Origin: Gordonia iterans
GTDB lineage: Bacteria > Actinomycetota > Actinomycetes > Mycobacteriales > Mycobacteriaceae
DNA length: 64,000 nt
Direction: 5' to 3'
NCBI RefSeq assembly: GCF_002993285.1
Contig: NZ_CP027433.1
Coordinates: 1,736,001-1,800,000 of the forward strand
The translations under genes and the position numbers were made by a program. Below, piece by piece: positions 1 through 10,348 of this stretch. The notes under the pieces are model-generated. The model did no database searches, had not been told where the DNA came from, and saw only the letters and a list, made by a program, of their open reading frames with translations. The stretch's first letter is position 1. Every line of letters starts with the position of its first letter.

Positions 1-410
1 TGCTCGCCGAGCGCGCTCGTCTCACCGAACTCCTCGAGACGTTGCCGTCGGGCTGGGACTCGCGCGTCGGGGAGGCCGGCAACGCGCTGTCCGGCGGCGA
101 GCGCCAGCGCGTCGGCCTGGCCCGCGCACTGGCCAAGCCGTCCGGGCTGTTGCTGATCGACGAGGCGACGTCGGCCCTCGACACGATCACCGAGCGCGCC
201 GTGGTGGACGCCCTGGAACAGGTGCGCGGGGAACGGACGACGGTGATCGTGACGCACCGCCCGGCACTGGTGTCACTGGCCGATCAGGTGGTGGTGCTCG
301 ACGAGGGCGCCGTCGTCGAGTCAGGCCGGGTGGACGATCTGCTCGCCCGCGGCGGAGTGTTCGCCGACCTGTGGAAGCGCTGGCGCGAGTCGGAGGGCTG
401 GCAGGTCTAG
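1..410 (+). CDS. ABC transporter ATP-binding domain, C-terminal part (5'-truncated by window edge)
   Basis: The reading frame is already open at base 3 and ends with TAG at 408-410, so only the last ~135 residues are present. They contain the ABC signature LSGGERQR, the Walker B stretch LLLIDEATSALD with its catalytic Glu, and the H-loop VTHR, followed by a short tail ending in GWQV. This is the C-terminal half of a nucleotide-binding domain. The layout (NBD at the extreme C-terminus with a ~30-residue tail) fits an exporter-type protein with fused membrane and ATPase domains, including the siderophore-related IrtB type. The substrate cannot be read from this fragment. Confidence 0.9.
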   Translation, partial: LAERARLTELLETLPSGWDSRVGEAGNALSGGERQRVGLARALAKPSGLLLIDEATSALDTITERAVVDALEQVRGERTTVIVTHRPALVSLADQVVVLDEGAVVESGRVDDLLARGGVFADLWKRWRESEGWQV

Positions 411-430
411 TGTCCCGTGTGGTTCGCGGG

Positions 431-1051
431 TCAGTGGGCGATCACGAATCGTTCGACGACGAGGCTCGCTCCGACGACGACCATCGCGACGCCGGACACC
501 CGTGACACCAGTCGCGCGGCCCGCGGTCTGCTGGCCAGCATCCGGTCGGCTGTCAGCCCGAGGGAGAGATAGAACCCGCCGGCCAGCAGCACGTACAGCA
601 CACCGAGGGTCGCGAGCTGCGCCGTCAGCGGCCAGCCGCCGTCGGGTGTCGTGAACTGCGGCAGGATCGCCAGGAGCAGCAGGATGCCCTTCGGGTTGAG
701 ACTGCTCACCGCGACGCCCCGGCGGAGGTGACCGCCGGCCGGTGCGCTGAGTTCTGCGCTGATCGTGGTACTCGATGCGCTGCGGAGCGTCGTGACGCCC
801 AGGTACACGAGGTACACCGCGCCGCCCACAGTCAGCAGGGTGAGGATCAGCGGGGTCCGGGCGATCAGGGCGCCGGCGCCGGCCGCCACCGCCGCGGCGA
901 TCAGGAGGTAGCCGACCATCAGGCCGCCGACCGCCCGGGCGACCTTTCGATCACGGACGCCGGAGCCGAGCACGAATGCCCAGTCCGGGCCGGGGACGGC
1001 GATCAGCGACAGTGCCAGCAGCGCGAACGCGAGGGTGGTGGCGAGGTCCAT
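431..1051 (-). CDS. LysE/RhtB-family amino-acid exporter
   Basis: A 206-residue inner-membrane protein with about six hydrophobic segments. The N-terminus reads MDLATTLAFALLALSLIAVP followed by GPDWAFVLGSG, the usual LysE/RhtB start with its PGP motif. A second family mark is the SSLNPKGILLLLAILPQF stretch near residue 120. I chose the ATG at 1051 because GGGAGACCCC lies just upstream and the protein then has the family's normal length; the same frame is open further upstream but only through antisense of the neighbouring regulator. It is divergent from an Lrp/AsnC regulator (start 1151), the classic exporter/regulator arrangement. Known family members export basic or small neutral amino acids; the actual substrate is not visible. 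Confidence 0.88.
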   Translation of the reverse strand: MDLATTLAFALLALSLIAVPGPDWAFVLGSGVRDRKVARAVGGLMVGYLLIAAAVAAGAGALIARTPLILTLLTVGGAVYLVYLGVTTLRSASSTTISAELSAPAGGHLRRGVAVSSLNPKGILLLLAILPQFTTPDGGWPLTAQLATLGVLYVLLAGGFYLSLGLTADRMLASRPRAARLVSRVSGVAMVVVGASLVVERFVIAH

Positions 1052-1150
1052 GGGGTCTCCCTTCTTCGTATGCAAACCGTATCGATGAACAGGGAGAAAG
1101 TGTTCCTGACCTTTCTGCCGAATTGGGAGGACTGTGGAAGAATAGTCGCT

Positions 1151-1612
1151 GTGGATCGGATAGATCGGAAGATTCTTTCGGAGCTGCAAGCGGACGGGCG
1201 GCTCAGCCTGACCGACCTCGCTGCCCGCGTCGGACTGACGGTCTCGCCGGCGCACCGCCGTGTCCGCGATCTGGAGAAGTCGGGGGCGATCACCGGCTAT
1301 CGCGCGATGATCGATCCGGAGCAGGTGGGACTCGGCTTTGAGGCGCTGGTGTTCGTCACGATGAATCAGGAGCATCGTGCGTCGCTGCTCGCCTTCGAGG
1401 ACCAGGTGGCGAAGGTCCCGAACGTGATCACCGCTCAGCGGCTCTTCGGCGACCCCGACTATCTGCTCCGGGTGCGTACCGCCGACATGGATGCGTACGC
1501 GCGGCTGCAGGACGAGGTGCTCGGTGTGCTCCCCGGCGTCCAGCGGCTGACCTCGACGCTGGTGATGAGGACGATCGTCGAGGACCGCCCGTATCCCACC
1601 GGGCTGCGCTGA
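1151..1612 (+). CDS. Lrp/AsnC-family transcriptional regulator
   Basis: A 153-residue protein with an N-terminal HTH (DRIDRKILSELQADGR ... LTDLAARVGLTVSPAHRRVRDLE) and a C-terminal AsnC/RAM ligand domain (FGDPDYLLRVRTADMDAYARL). The GTG at 1151 is preferred because GGAAG lies ten bases upstream and the HTH starts at once; an in-frame ATG at 1085 would add 22 residues without similarity to the family. It is divergent from the LysE-type exporter, so it probably senses an amino acid and activates or represses export. The 99-base gap between the two starts must hold both promoters; I could not see a clear operator there. Confidence 0.87.
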   Translation: MDRIDRKILSELQADGRLSLTDLAARVGLTVSPAHRRVRDLEKSGAITGYRAMIDPEQVGLGFEALVFVTMNQEHRASLLAFEDQVAKVPNVITAQRLFGDPDYLLRVRTADMDAYARLQDEVLGVLPGVQRLTSTLVMRTIVEDRPYPTGLR

Positions 1613-1660
1613 CTCGGGTTCCCGGCGGACGGAAGGCTGCGGGTAACGTGTGACCCGCAT

Positions 1661-1742
<82 letters not shown>

Positions 1743-1814
1743 CGGAATCGGGTGCTCCGAGATGGATCGACAGGCCTGGACGGATGGCGGCGGCAGAGCT
1801 CGTGATGCGCCGCC

Positions 1815-2198
1815 CTACTGTTCGATGTGCGCGCTGAGCAGCCGGATGAACTCGTCGGCGGCAGCGAGTTGCTCGGTGAGCTTGGCCCGCCGTTCTTGTG
1901 CGTCGGTGAGGAAGTGCGACATGGCGATGGCGCCGTCGGTCCCGGTTTCGTCGTCGCACCGCATGCTGTCCAGCGCGCGAAGCAGATCGCCCATCTGCTC
2001 CAGGGAGTAGCCGAGCGGCTTCATTCGGCGGATGAGCATGAGTCGGTCGTAGTCGTCGTCGGTGTAGAGGCGGAACCCGCCTGCCGACCTTCCCGACGGA
2101 GTGAGCAGCCCGATCTGGTCGTAGTGGCGGATCGTCCGCAGCGACAGGCTGGTGCGCTGAGCAAGCTCCCCGATCTGCATCATCCCGGTCTCCGGCAT
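1815..2198 (-). CDS. MerR-family transcriptional regulator
   Basis: A 127-residue protein. The N-terminal winged HTH reads MQIGELAQRTSLSLRTIRHY then DQIGLLTPSGRSAGGFRLYT, the standard MerR DNA-binding domain, followed by a helix that would form the antiparallel dimer coiled coil (residues ~80-127). No cysteine cluster for metal sensing is present. The first ATG (2198) adds six residues before MQIGEL; the internal ATG at 2180 is also possible. The gene is divergent from the SulP transporter, and a MerR-type inverted repeat lies between them (2230-2250). It probably controls itself, the transporter, or both; the signal is unknown. Confidence 0.88.
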   Translation of the reverse strand: MPETGMMQIGELAQRTSLSLRTIRHYDQIGLLTPSGRSAGGFRLYTDDDYDRLMLIRRMKPLGYSLEQMGDLLRALDSMRCDDETGTDGAIAMSHFLTDAQERRAKLTEQLAAADEFIRLLSAHIEQ

Positions 2199-2229
2199 CG
2201 CGTGGCCCTTTCCCTCTCGATTCGATCCA

Positions 2230-2250
2230 ACCCTTACGTTACGTTAGAGT
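2230..2250. promoter_or_regulatory. Probable MerR operator (imperfect 9-3-9 inverted repeat)
   Basis: The arms ACCCTTACG and CGTTAGAGT are separated by TTA and match at seven of nine positions as an inverted repeat. The core resembles the spacer elements bound by actinobacterial MerR proteins (CTAACGTnACG types). It lies 32 bases upstream of the MerR ATG and 132 upstream of the SulP ATG. The assignment as the regulator's site is inference from position and symmetry. Confidence 0.55.
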
Positions 2251-2381
2251 CGTGGCCTGTGTCCGCACACGGCGGGCGATCTCCGGCGACCATGCCCCGG
2301 GAACGGGATAGTCGCGTTTCGGCGCGTTGGACTCGTTCGCGACGGAGCCATGAGTCGCGGCGGACCTTGGAGGCCAGTTTC

Positions 2382-3899
2382 ATGCGCACGGTGACCGCGA
2401 ACGCCGACGACCGCTACCGCGCCGAGCCGTCGGTGATGACGGCGCTCAAGTCGCCCCGCATTCTCACTCGCGAAGTCCTCGCCGGTCTCGTCGTCGCCCT
2501 CGCCCTGATTCCCGAAGCGATCAGCTTCTCCATCATCGCCGGGGTCGACCCCAAGGTCGGCCTGTTCTCGTCGTTCATCATGGCGATCACCATCGCGTTC
2601 GTCGGCGGGCGTCCGGCGATGATCACCGCTGCCACCGGAGCGATCGCCCTCGTCATCGCCCCGGTCGCCCGCGAGTACGGCATGGACTATTTCATCGCCA
2701 CCGTGCTGCTCGCGGGCGTGATGCAGATCGTGCTTGCGGTGTGCGGGGTGGCCAGACTCATGAGGTTCATTCCGCGCAGCGTGATGGTCGGCTTCGTCAA
2801 CGCGCTGGCGATCCTCATCTTCACCGCCCAGCTCCCGCACTTGGTCGACGTGCCCTGGGCGGTCTACCCGCTGGTCGCGGCCGGGCTGGTGATCATGGTG
2901 TTCACGCCGAAGATCACCAAGGTCGTCCCGGCGCCACTGGTGTCGATCGTCCTCGTCACGGCCGCGGTGGTGATCTTCTCGATTCAGGTGCCCAACGTCG
3001 GTGACCAGGGCGAACTCCCCAGGAGCCTGCCCGAGCTGTTCGTCCCGAACGTGCCCTTGACCTGGGAGACGCTGACGATCATCGCGCCCTACGCGCTCGC
3101 GATGGCGCTGGTCGGACTGCTGGAGTCGCTGATGACGGCCAAGCTCGTCGACGACGTCACCGACACCCGTTCGAACAAGACCCGCGAGTCTTGGGGGCAG
3201 GGTGTCGCCAATCTGGTGTCGGGCTTCTTCGGCGGCATGGGCGGGTGCGCGATGATCGGGCAGACCATGATCAACGTCAAGGCCTCCGGTGCACGTACCC
3301 GCATCTCGACGTTCCTGGCCGGCGTGTTCCTGCTGGTCCTCATCGTCGCGCTCGGCGACGTGGTCGCGATCATTCCGATGGCCGCGCTGGTCGCCGTCAT
3401 GATCATGGTCTCAGTCGCGACCTTCGACTGGCACTCCGTCAGGCCCGCCACGCTCAAGCGGATGCCGAAGAGCGAGACTGCGGTCATGGTCGTCACCGTC
3501 GCCGTCGTCGTCGCGACTCACAACCTTGCGATCGGGGTCGTGGTGGGAGTGTTCGTGGCGAGCGTGATGTTCGTGCGCCGTGTCGCTCACCTCGTCGACG
3601 TCACGCGCGAGATCACCGAACAGAACGGTGAGCAGACCGCCCGCTACACCGTCACGGGGCAACTGCTGTTCGCCTCCAGCAACGACCTCACCACCATGTT
3701 CGACTACCTCGACGATCCCGACCGGGTGGTGATCGACCTCTCCCAATCACACGTCTGGGACGCCTCGACTGTCGCCGCGCTGGACGCGATCGAGACCAAA
3801 TACGCACAGCACGGCAAGGACGTCGAGTTCGTCGGGATGAACGACTACACGAGCGCTTTCCACGCCCGCCTCACCGGAGGCCTCGGCGCGGACCATTGA
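2382..3899 (+). CDS. SulP-family anion transporter with C-terminal STAS domain
   Basis: A 505-residue membrane protein. The first TM region carries the SulP signature ([20 protein letters not shown], then [13 protein letters not shown]), followed by about ten further hydrophobic segments up to residue ~390. The cytoplasmic C-terminus is a STAS domain ([19 protein letters not shown] ... [19 protein letters not shown]). SulP proteins move sulfate, bicarbonate or other anions, usually with Na+ or H+; this sequence does not settle which. The ATG at 2382 has TTGGAGG 9 bases upstream. The frame is open far upstream, but only antisense to the MerR gene. The last 29 bases overlap the convergent gene that ends at 3871. 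Confidence 0.92.
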   Translation: MRTVTANADDRYRAEPSVMTALKSPRILTREVLAGLVVALALIPEAISFSIIAGVDPKVGLFSSFIMAITIAFVGGRPAMITAATGAIALVIAPVAREYGMDYFIATVLLAGVMQIVLAVCGVARLMRFIPRSVMVGFVNALAILIFTAQLPHLVDVPWAVYPLVAAGLVIMVFTPKITKVVPAPLVSIVLVTAAVVIFSIQVPNVGDQGELPRSLPELFVPNVPLTWETLTIIAPYALAMALVGLLESLMTAKLVDDVTDTRSNKTRESWGQGVANLVSGFFGGMGGCAMIGQTMINVKASGARTRISTFLAGVFLLVLIVALGDVVAIIPMAALVAVMIMVSVATFDWHSVRPATLKRMPKSETAVMVVTVAVVVATHNLAIGVVVGVFVASVMFVRRVAHLVDVTREITEQNGEQTARYTVTGQLLFASSNDLTTMFDYLDDPDRVVIDLSQSHVWDASTVAALDAIETKYAQHGKDVEFVGMNDYTSAFHARLTGGLGADH

Positions 3900-5490
3900 C
3901 GTCGTGGTCGGTCGCCCGGCTGCGTGGAGTGCTGCGTCCGGGAGTGGATGTCTGCCTGGGCTTCGGGGTGCGCACCCCGTTCGCGTAGTCGGTCTTGTTC
4001 TTCTCCGCGCCCAGCCCGGTGCCGGTGGTGTCGTCCTCGCGCAGGCACATGCCGCGCACGACGTGGTGGTAGGTCACCAGGCCGTAGGTCAGCGGCAGGT
4101 TCAGCGTCGCGCCGATGATCCGGAACGGTGCGGGAGCGATGCCGGCTGGATTCGTCAGCGCGTCGCCGATCTCGGTGAACAGGTGAACGGCCAGGTAGTA
4201 CGAGTAGTAAGCGGCCGTGAGCGACTTGGTGACGGTCAGATCGTGAAGGGGCACCGTCTCGGCCAGGTTCGCGCCGGAGCCGAGGTTGTGGCCCAGCCCG
4301 ATCAGGATGTCCAGCGGAGCGCCGCCGAGGTAGGGGATTGCGCCGCCGATGTAGGAGCCCATCGTCTCCAGCGTGCTGAAGTCGGCTGGATCGGCGGGGA
4401 TCAGGTGGTGGGGGATCCGGACGGACTTCATCTGGCGCAGGATGCGCTTGGTCTCGGCGTCGATGCGGCGCTTGCCGGCCGGGCCGGTCTGCGCCTTGGC
4501 CGCCTCGGCGGTGCGGGTCACGATCCTCCCCAACGAGAGGTCGCCGATCGGGGTGCAGCTCTGGGCATCGGCCAGGCCCAGTTGCTCGGCGATCGAGCGG
4601 ATGATCGGGTGGATCGGGATGTCGTAGACGACGTCGTCGCTCGGCTTGCCGGCTAGGTCCTTCTGCTCGTCGGTGACCCGGGCGACGCACTGATTCAGCA
4701 CGGCGGCGCTGATCGCGTCGTAGAGCGCGGTCAGGCCGAGCCGGGTGGCGGCGAAGCCGACCGTCAGCAGCAGGCTGTACGAGACGAAGCTCAGTGCCTC
4801 GATGGGCGCGCCGCCGAGGTCGAAGACGTGCGGGCCCACCTCGACGGCGAGCCGCGCCGGCGCCAGCACCGTGGTGAAGAAGTACAGCCAGGCCGTCTCC
4901 ACCGCCTGCGAGAGCGTGATGTTGGCGACCGGAATCGCCTCGTTCTCGCGGCCGTCCCGGATCTTGAGCAGCCCGGACAGCAGCACCTGAGAGTGCGGGG
5001 TCCGGTACTTGACCGCGGGATCGTCGTCGTCGGCGCCGAGCGTCCAGGGGTGTTCGGAGATCGCCAGCGTCGACACCGTGATGTTCTGCATGTCGCGCCG
5101 GATCAGCTTCTGCTGCTGGCGTGCGGCGCGCTGCAGCGCGGGCGGCAGACTCGGGATCGTCGACTGCACCAGCGAATCGAAGACGACGGCGAGCGTGGTG
5201 AACTCGCCGCTCACGCAGGTGGTGTCGGCGCCCTCGTTCTCCTTGAGCGGTTCGAGTAGGGGCTTCGGGCTCGCCGCGATGCGCTCTTGCCGCTCCTGGA
5301 AGGTCTCGGCCGGCGGCGCGCCGGCGTCCTGATGGGCGACGGGCACTGCGTGCGCCGCCGCCGGCGCGGCGGCGAGTTCCACCGCCCGGCTGTCCGGTGC
5401 GGCGGCCTGCGCCAGGAACGTCCCGATGACCACGACGGTCGTTGCTTCCACGAACCAGTGCTGCGCGCGCGGGCGTCCCGACTTCTTCAC
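3871..5490 (-). CDS. Exported protein of unknown function
   Basis: I do not recognise this 539-residue protein. It starts at GTG 5490 with GGAG five bases upstream. Residues ~13-32 form one hydrophobic segment (ATTVVVIGTFLAQAAA) after a basic MKKSGRPR start, so it is either exported by signal peptide or anchored. A low-complexity Ala/Pro stretch runs to about residue 60. The body has two or three hydrophobic stretches (YSLLLTVGFAATRLGLTALYDAISAAV near 245; TKSLTAAYYSYYLAVHLF near 420) and a few cysteines (TTCVSGEF; NQCVARV; QSCTPIG; GMCLRE) that could form disulfides outside the membrane. The tail is polar and low-complexity. It converges on the SulP gene with a 29-base overlap, so it is not in that operon. 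Confidence 0.7.
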   Translation of the reverse strand: MKKSGRPRAQHWFVEATTVVVIGTFLAQAAAPDSRAVELAAAPAAAHAVPVAHQDAGAPPAETFQERQERIAASPKPLLEPLKENEGADTTCVSGEFTTLAVVFDSLVQSTIPSLPPALQRAARQQQKLIRRDMQNITVSTLAISEHPWTLGADDDDPAVKYRTPHSQVLLSGLLKIRDGRENEAIPVANITLSQAVETAWLYFFTTVLAPARLAVEVGPHVFDLGGAPIEALSFVSYSLLLTVGFAATRLGLTALYDAISAAVLNQCVARVTDEQKDLAGKPSDDVVYDIPIHPIIRSIAEQLGLADAQSCTPIGDLSLGRIVTRTAEAAKAQTGPAGKRRIDAETKRILRQMKSVRIPHHLIPADPADFSTLETMGSYIGGAIPYLGGAPLDILIGLGHNLGSGANLAETVPLHDLTVTKSLTAAYYSYYLAVHLFTEIGDALTNPAGIAPAPFRIIGATLNLPLTYGLVTYHHVVRGMCLREDDTTGTGLGAEKNKTDYANGVRTPKPRQTSTPGRSTPRSRATDHDVNGPRRGLR

Positions 5491-5559
5491 GTTGCTCCAG
5501 TGACCCGACCGACCTGAACAGGCGGGACGTTACCGGAGAAGGGGCGGCGTCGTAGCGGT

Positions 5560-6105
5560 TTAGATACGAAAGTGTCGCGAACTTGTCGCGTCGGGACGGT
5601 GAACGACGACGACGGCCCCCGCGGGTCGGTCGTCGAGCGCGACGAAGCGGTGCTCGACGTCGCCGTCCCAGGTGAGCGCCTCACCGGTGTTCAGCTCCAG
5701 GGCGCCCTCGGGTGAGGCCGCCCGGATCCGCCCGGCGGTCACCAGCAGCTGGGCCGTCGCGCGGGGATGACCGCCGGAGACGGCCGAGTCCGGCCCGGGG
5801 ACGAGGTCGAGTGCGCGGATCTCGGTGGTGACTCCGTCCTCGGTCCGGACGTCGAGGACCCGGTTCTGCGAGGCTGCGCCCCGCCGCGCGAGCAGTCGGT
5901 GCACACCGCTGCGGATTCCGCGCGCCAGCGCGGGAACCGTCGGCAGAGTCGGCAAGGGGAGGCCTCCGGTCGGCTCGGCACTCGTCGACGGCGGTGCGTC
6001 TGCGCTCGGAGTGAGCGCGGCGACCGAGAGTCTGCGGGCGTTGCCGGCCTCGCGGAGACGTTCACCGATGAGGCCGCTGATCTCTGGCTGTTCCACGGTC
6101 GACAA
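5560..6105 (-). CDS. Cupin-domain protein with a vestigial XRE-type HTH
   Basis: A 181-residue protein. Residues ~9-30 (SGLIGERLREAGNARRLSVA) look like helix 1 and the start of helix 2 of an XRE HTH, but the sequence then becomes a Pro/Ser/Thr linker and the recognition helix is missing. Residues ~85-170 fit a small cupin barrel (TAQLLVTAGRIRA ... LNTGEALTWDGDVEHRFVAL). Full XRE-cupin regulators keep the HTH intact, so this looks like a regulator that lost DNA binding, or a stand-alone cupin with a relic. The start is TTG 6105 (or GTG 6096); neither has a good ribosome-binding site. No partner gene is obvious. Confidence 0.6.
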   Translation of the reverse strand: MSTVEQPEISGLIGERLREAGNARRLSVAALTPSADAPPSTSAEPTGGLPLPTLPTVPALARGIRSGVHRLLARRGAASQNRVLDVRTEDGVTTEIRALDLVPGPDSAVSGGHPRATAQLLVTAGRIRAASPEGALELNTGEALTWDGDVEHRFVALDDRPAGAVVVVHRPDATSSRHFRI

Positions 6106-6132
6106 GGATATGCGGAGCGAGTCGGTCGCCGC

Positions 6133-6300
6133 TCAGAGGTACGGCCGGGTGATCAGTTCCAGGTAGTGGCCGGACGGATCGAGAAGGTAGTCGCCGCGTC
6201 CTATCAGACCGCGACCAGGTCGCCGATCCGGGAGCGGCCCGCCGGGGCCAGACTGGTCATCGCCCGTCGAGCCTGCCACGCACCGGTAGCCTCGTGCGGG
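6133..6300 (-). pseudogene. C-terminal remnant of a glyoxalase/VOC-type protein
   Basis: Read on the minus strand, 6133-6195 encodes GRGDYLLDPSGHYLELITRPYL and stop, which is the typical last strand of a VOC-fold protein with its metal-binding Glu (HYLEL). The preceding piece in another frame (RSRIGDLVAV) could be the strand before it, separated by a frameshift. Nothing longer remains because the neighbouring methyltransferase gene starts at 6294 on the other strand. It is a short match, so the call is tentative. Confidence 0.35.
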
Positions 6301-7832
6301 TGAACGATCCGTCCTCGAGTGCCGTGCCGCTGTCCGATCCCGCCGTCGTCGAAGCCCTCGGGGTCGTCCTCCGTGACCGTGGATACACCTCAGACGGCAT
6401 CGCCGGACTGCTGGGTGAACAGGCCGCAGAGGCACTGGTCGGCGGCACGTGGTGGCCGGCCCTGCGTGCGACCGATCGGGCCGACGACGCACGACGACCC
6501 CTCGCCACCCTGATCAGGCTCTTTCTCCTCGGTAGCACCGAGCCCGAAGAAGCTGTGGCGCAGGCGTTTTCGCCGATCTCAGTCACCACGCTGATGGAGC
6601 AGGGGGTGCTGCGCAGGGACGACGACGGCGTTCGCGCGATCCTCGACATCCGCCCGCACATGAGCGACGAGCGTGACCACCTCGTCGTCTCCGATCAGGA
6701 TGCGCTGCTGAGCGCCGGGCCGCTCGCGCACGATCACGTGCTGGGCATCGGCGGAGCGTCGATCTCCCTCGCGCAGGCGGTGATCCGGACGCCTGTCGCC
6801 CGCGCGCTGGATCTCGGCACCGGTTGCGGGATCCAGTCGCTTCACCTGGACTCGCATTGCGACACCGTCGTCGCCACCGACACCAATCCGCGCGCCCTGG
6901 CGCTGGCCGCGGCCACCGCCCGGCTGAACGGCATGGAATGGGATCTGAGGCAGGGGAGCCTGTTCGAGCCGGTGGCGGGCGAGCGGTTCGACCTGATCGT
7001 CGCCAACCCGCCGTTCGTCGTCGGTGCCGGCGCGCAAGACTACATCTACCGCGACTCTGGCATCGAGGGCGACGGCATCAGCCGGCGGCTGATCGAGCAG
7101 GTCGCCGATCACCTGGAACCCGGCGGCACGGCGCAGTTGCTCGCGAATTGGATCGTGCACGACGAGGACGACTGGGAGCGCCGCATCGGCGCGTGGGTGC
7201 GCGGAACTGGTCTGGACGCATGGGTGGTGCAGCGTGAGCTCGCCGATCCGATTTCCTACATCTCACTGTGGATCGCCGACGCGGGGGAGACCCCGGAGAG
7301 TGCGGCGCGGCGTGGCGCGCAGTGGCTCGACTGGTTCGAGCGCGAGCAGATCGCCGGGATCGGCATGGGCCTGGTGCTGCTGCGCAAACCTGCAGAAGAC
7401 CGCGAGCCGGACGTGGTGATCGAGGAGATCACCGGGGCCGGTCAGGAGGTGACCGGGTTCGAGGCGCAGGCATGGTGGGCGCGACGAGACTTCCTGCGCG
7501 CGACGTCGGACGCCGATCTGCTCGACGCCGCCCTGTGCACGTCGCCGGTGTTCCTGGAGACCCAGTCGCTCAGCGCCGGCGGGGAGGAGGGGAGCGCGGG
7601 ATGGCAGGAGATCTCGTCGTCGGTCACCCGCCCGGGTGGCCCCGGTGCAGTGCTGCCCGTCGACGAGGTGATGACCGCTCTGCTCGCCGGGGCCCGCGGC
7701 GAGGTCTCACTGCGGGTGCTGCTGAGCTTGCTCGCCGACTTTCACGGGGTGGACACCGATGCGCTCGCCGAGGCGGCGCTGCCCGCGGTGAGGGAAGCGA
7801 TCGGACGCGGGATCCTCTATCGCGCAGAGTGA
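6294..7832 (+). CDS. Large SAM-dependent methyltransferase (NPPF motif, extended N- and C-domains)
   Basis: A 512-residue protein. Residues ~1-130 are a helical domain found in front of this methyltransferase type. The Rossmann methyltransferase spans ~150-330, with motif I ALDLGTGCGIQSLH near residue 167 and motif IV VANPPFVV near 240. NPP[FY] is typical of enzymes that methylate an amide or amino nitrogen (N6-adenine, N5-glutamine). A further C-terminal domain (to 512) follows and ends with a helical segment. Similar three-part proteins occur across mycobacteria and relatives; the substrate is not known to me. Start codon choice is GTG 6294 or GTG 6300. The gene stands alone between the cupin gene and the insertion-sequence cluster. 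Confidence 0.82.
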   Translation: MRVNDPSSSAVPLSDPAVVEALGVVLRDRGYTSDGIAGLLGEQAAEALVGGTWWPALRATDRADDARRPLATLIRLFLLGSTEPEEAVAQAFSPISVTTLMEQGVLRRDDDGVRAILDIRPHMSDERDHLVVSDQDALLSAGPLAHDHVLGIGGASISLAQAVIRTPVARALDLGTGCGIQSLHLDSHCDTVVATDTNPRALALAAATARLNGMEWDLRQGSLFEPVAGERFDLIVANPPFVVGAGAQDYIYRDSGIEGDGISRRLIEQVADHLEPGGTAQLLANWIVHDEDDWERRIGAWVRGTGLDAWVVQRELADPISYISLWIADAGETPESAARRGAQWLDWFEREQIAGIGMGLVLLRKPAEDREPDVVIEEITGAGQEVTGFEAQAWWARRDFLRATSDADLLDAALCTSPVFLETQSLSAGGEEGSAGWQEISSSVTRPGGPGAVLPVDEVMTALLAGARGEVSLRVLLSLLADFHGVDTDALAEAALPAVREAIGRGILYRAE

Positions 7833-7847
7833 TCCGCGTTTCGCGGG

Positions 7848-7979
7848 GGCGTTTCGACACACGCCTCGCCCTTGAGGCTCGGCGTAGCTCAACGGTCGAT
7901 GGGATTTCGTCATTGGTCGAGGGACCGCCTCGCTCGTTGGTCGGGCGGGGTCTGATCGCTCGTTGAGCCGACGGGCCCG
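7848..7979. repeat. REP-like palindromic repeat, left half (split by IS481)
   Basis: It begins GTTTCGACACACGCC and ends GCTCGTTGAGCCGACGGGCCCG. The rest of the palindrome, ending GGCGTGTCGAAATG, lies on the far side of the IS cluster (11955-11975), so the two halves are inverted copies of the same end. It belongs to the same family as the repeats at 11990, 14154 and 21690. The stretch between the methyltransferase stop and the IS481 left end holds no gene. Confidence 0.7.
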
Positions 7980-9043
7980 CTAGGTGTACTTCCCCGACAC
8001 GTTGTGAACATCTGAGGTAGGACGAAGACCTCCGGGCAGGATGTGGGTTACCACACTCACGATCTAGCCACGGAGGTCTTCGTGACTCACGCTAACGCAC
8101 CTTTGACACCCGAGGGGCGTCGACGCCTCGCTTCCCTGGTCGTGGACCGAGGTTGGTCCTTGCGGCGTGCCGCCGAGCGGTTCCAGTGTTCACCGGCCAC
8201 GGCGAAGCGGTGGGCCGACCGCTACCGTGCCGGCGAGTCCCTGACTGACCGCAGTTCCCGGCCTGCACATTCACCGGCCCGGCTGCCGCGCCGCACCGAG
8301 CGCCGGATCATCAAACTGCGCTGCACCCGCCGGTGGGGGCCGCATCGGATCGCCTATCACCTGGGTATTGCGCGTTCAACGGTCGGCCGGGTCCTCGACC
8401 GCTACCAGATGCCGCTGCTGGCCAACATCGACCAGGCCACCGGACTGCCGGTACGCCGACCGCAACCGAAACGGTATGAGGTCGACCGGCCCGGACGACT
8501 GGTGCACGTCGACATCAAAAAGCAGGGCCGAGTCCCCGACGGCGGTGGCTGGCGTGTGCATGGTCGCGGATCGGCCGCCGACCGTACCGCCGGTGCGGTC
8601 CGTGATCGGGCCGCCCGTTCGGGAGCACCGGGCTCGCGTGGCTACCGCTACCTCCATCACGCCGTCGACGACCACTCCCGGGTGGCGTACTCGGAGATCC
8701 TCGACGACGAACGCAAGGAGACCGCGGCCGGCTTCTGGCGCCGCGCCAACACGTTCTTCGCCGAACACGGATTGCAGGTGACCGCAGTGATGACCGACAA
8801 CGGCTCCTGCTACCGCTCGGCGATGTTCGCCGAAGCCCTCGCCGAGACCGGGATCAAGCATAAGAAGACCAAGCCGTACCGGCCCCAGACGAACGGGAAA
8901 GTCGAACGCTTCAACCGGACCCTGGCCGCCGAATGGGCCTACGCGAAACCCTATGCCAGCGAAGCCGAACGAGAAACCGCCTACACCGCATTGTCCCGCC
9001 CCGGGTTTGATGGAGACATCGAAACCTGGAGGAACAGAGGAAG

Positions 9044-10306
<1,263 letters not shown>

Positions 10307-10348
10307 TGAGCCATGGACCCAGAATGCGAGAGAGGAATCCATAGCCTA

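Noticed and set aside
10313-10348. A start for the IS110 recombinase at ATG 10313
   Set aside because: It lies only seven bases after the donor stem of the bridge RNA and would add 12 residues not typical of the family; ATG 10349 is more likely.
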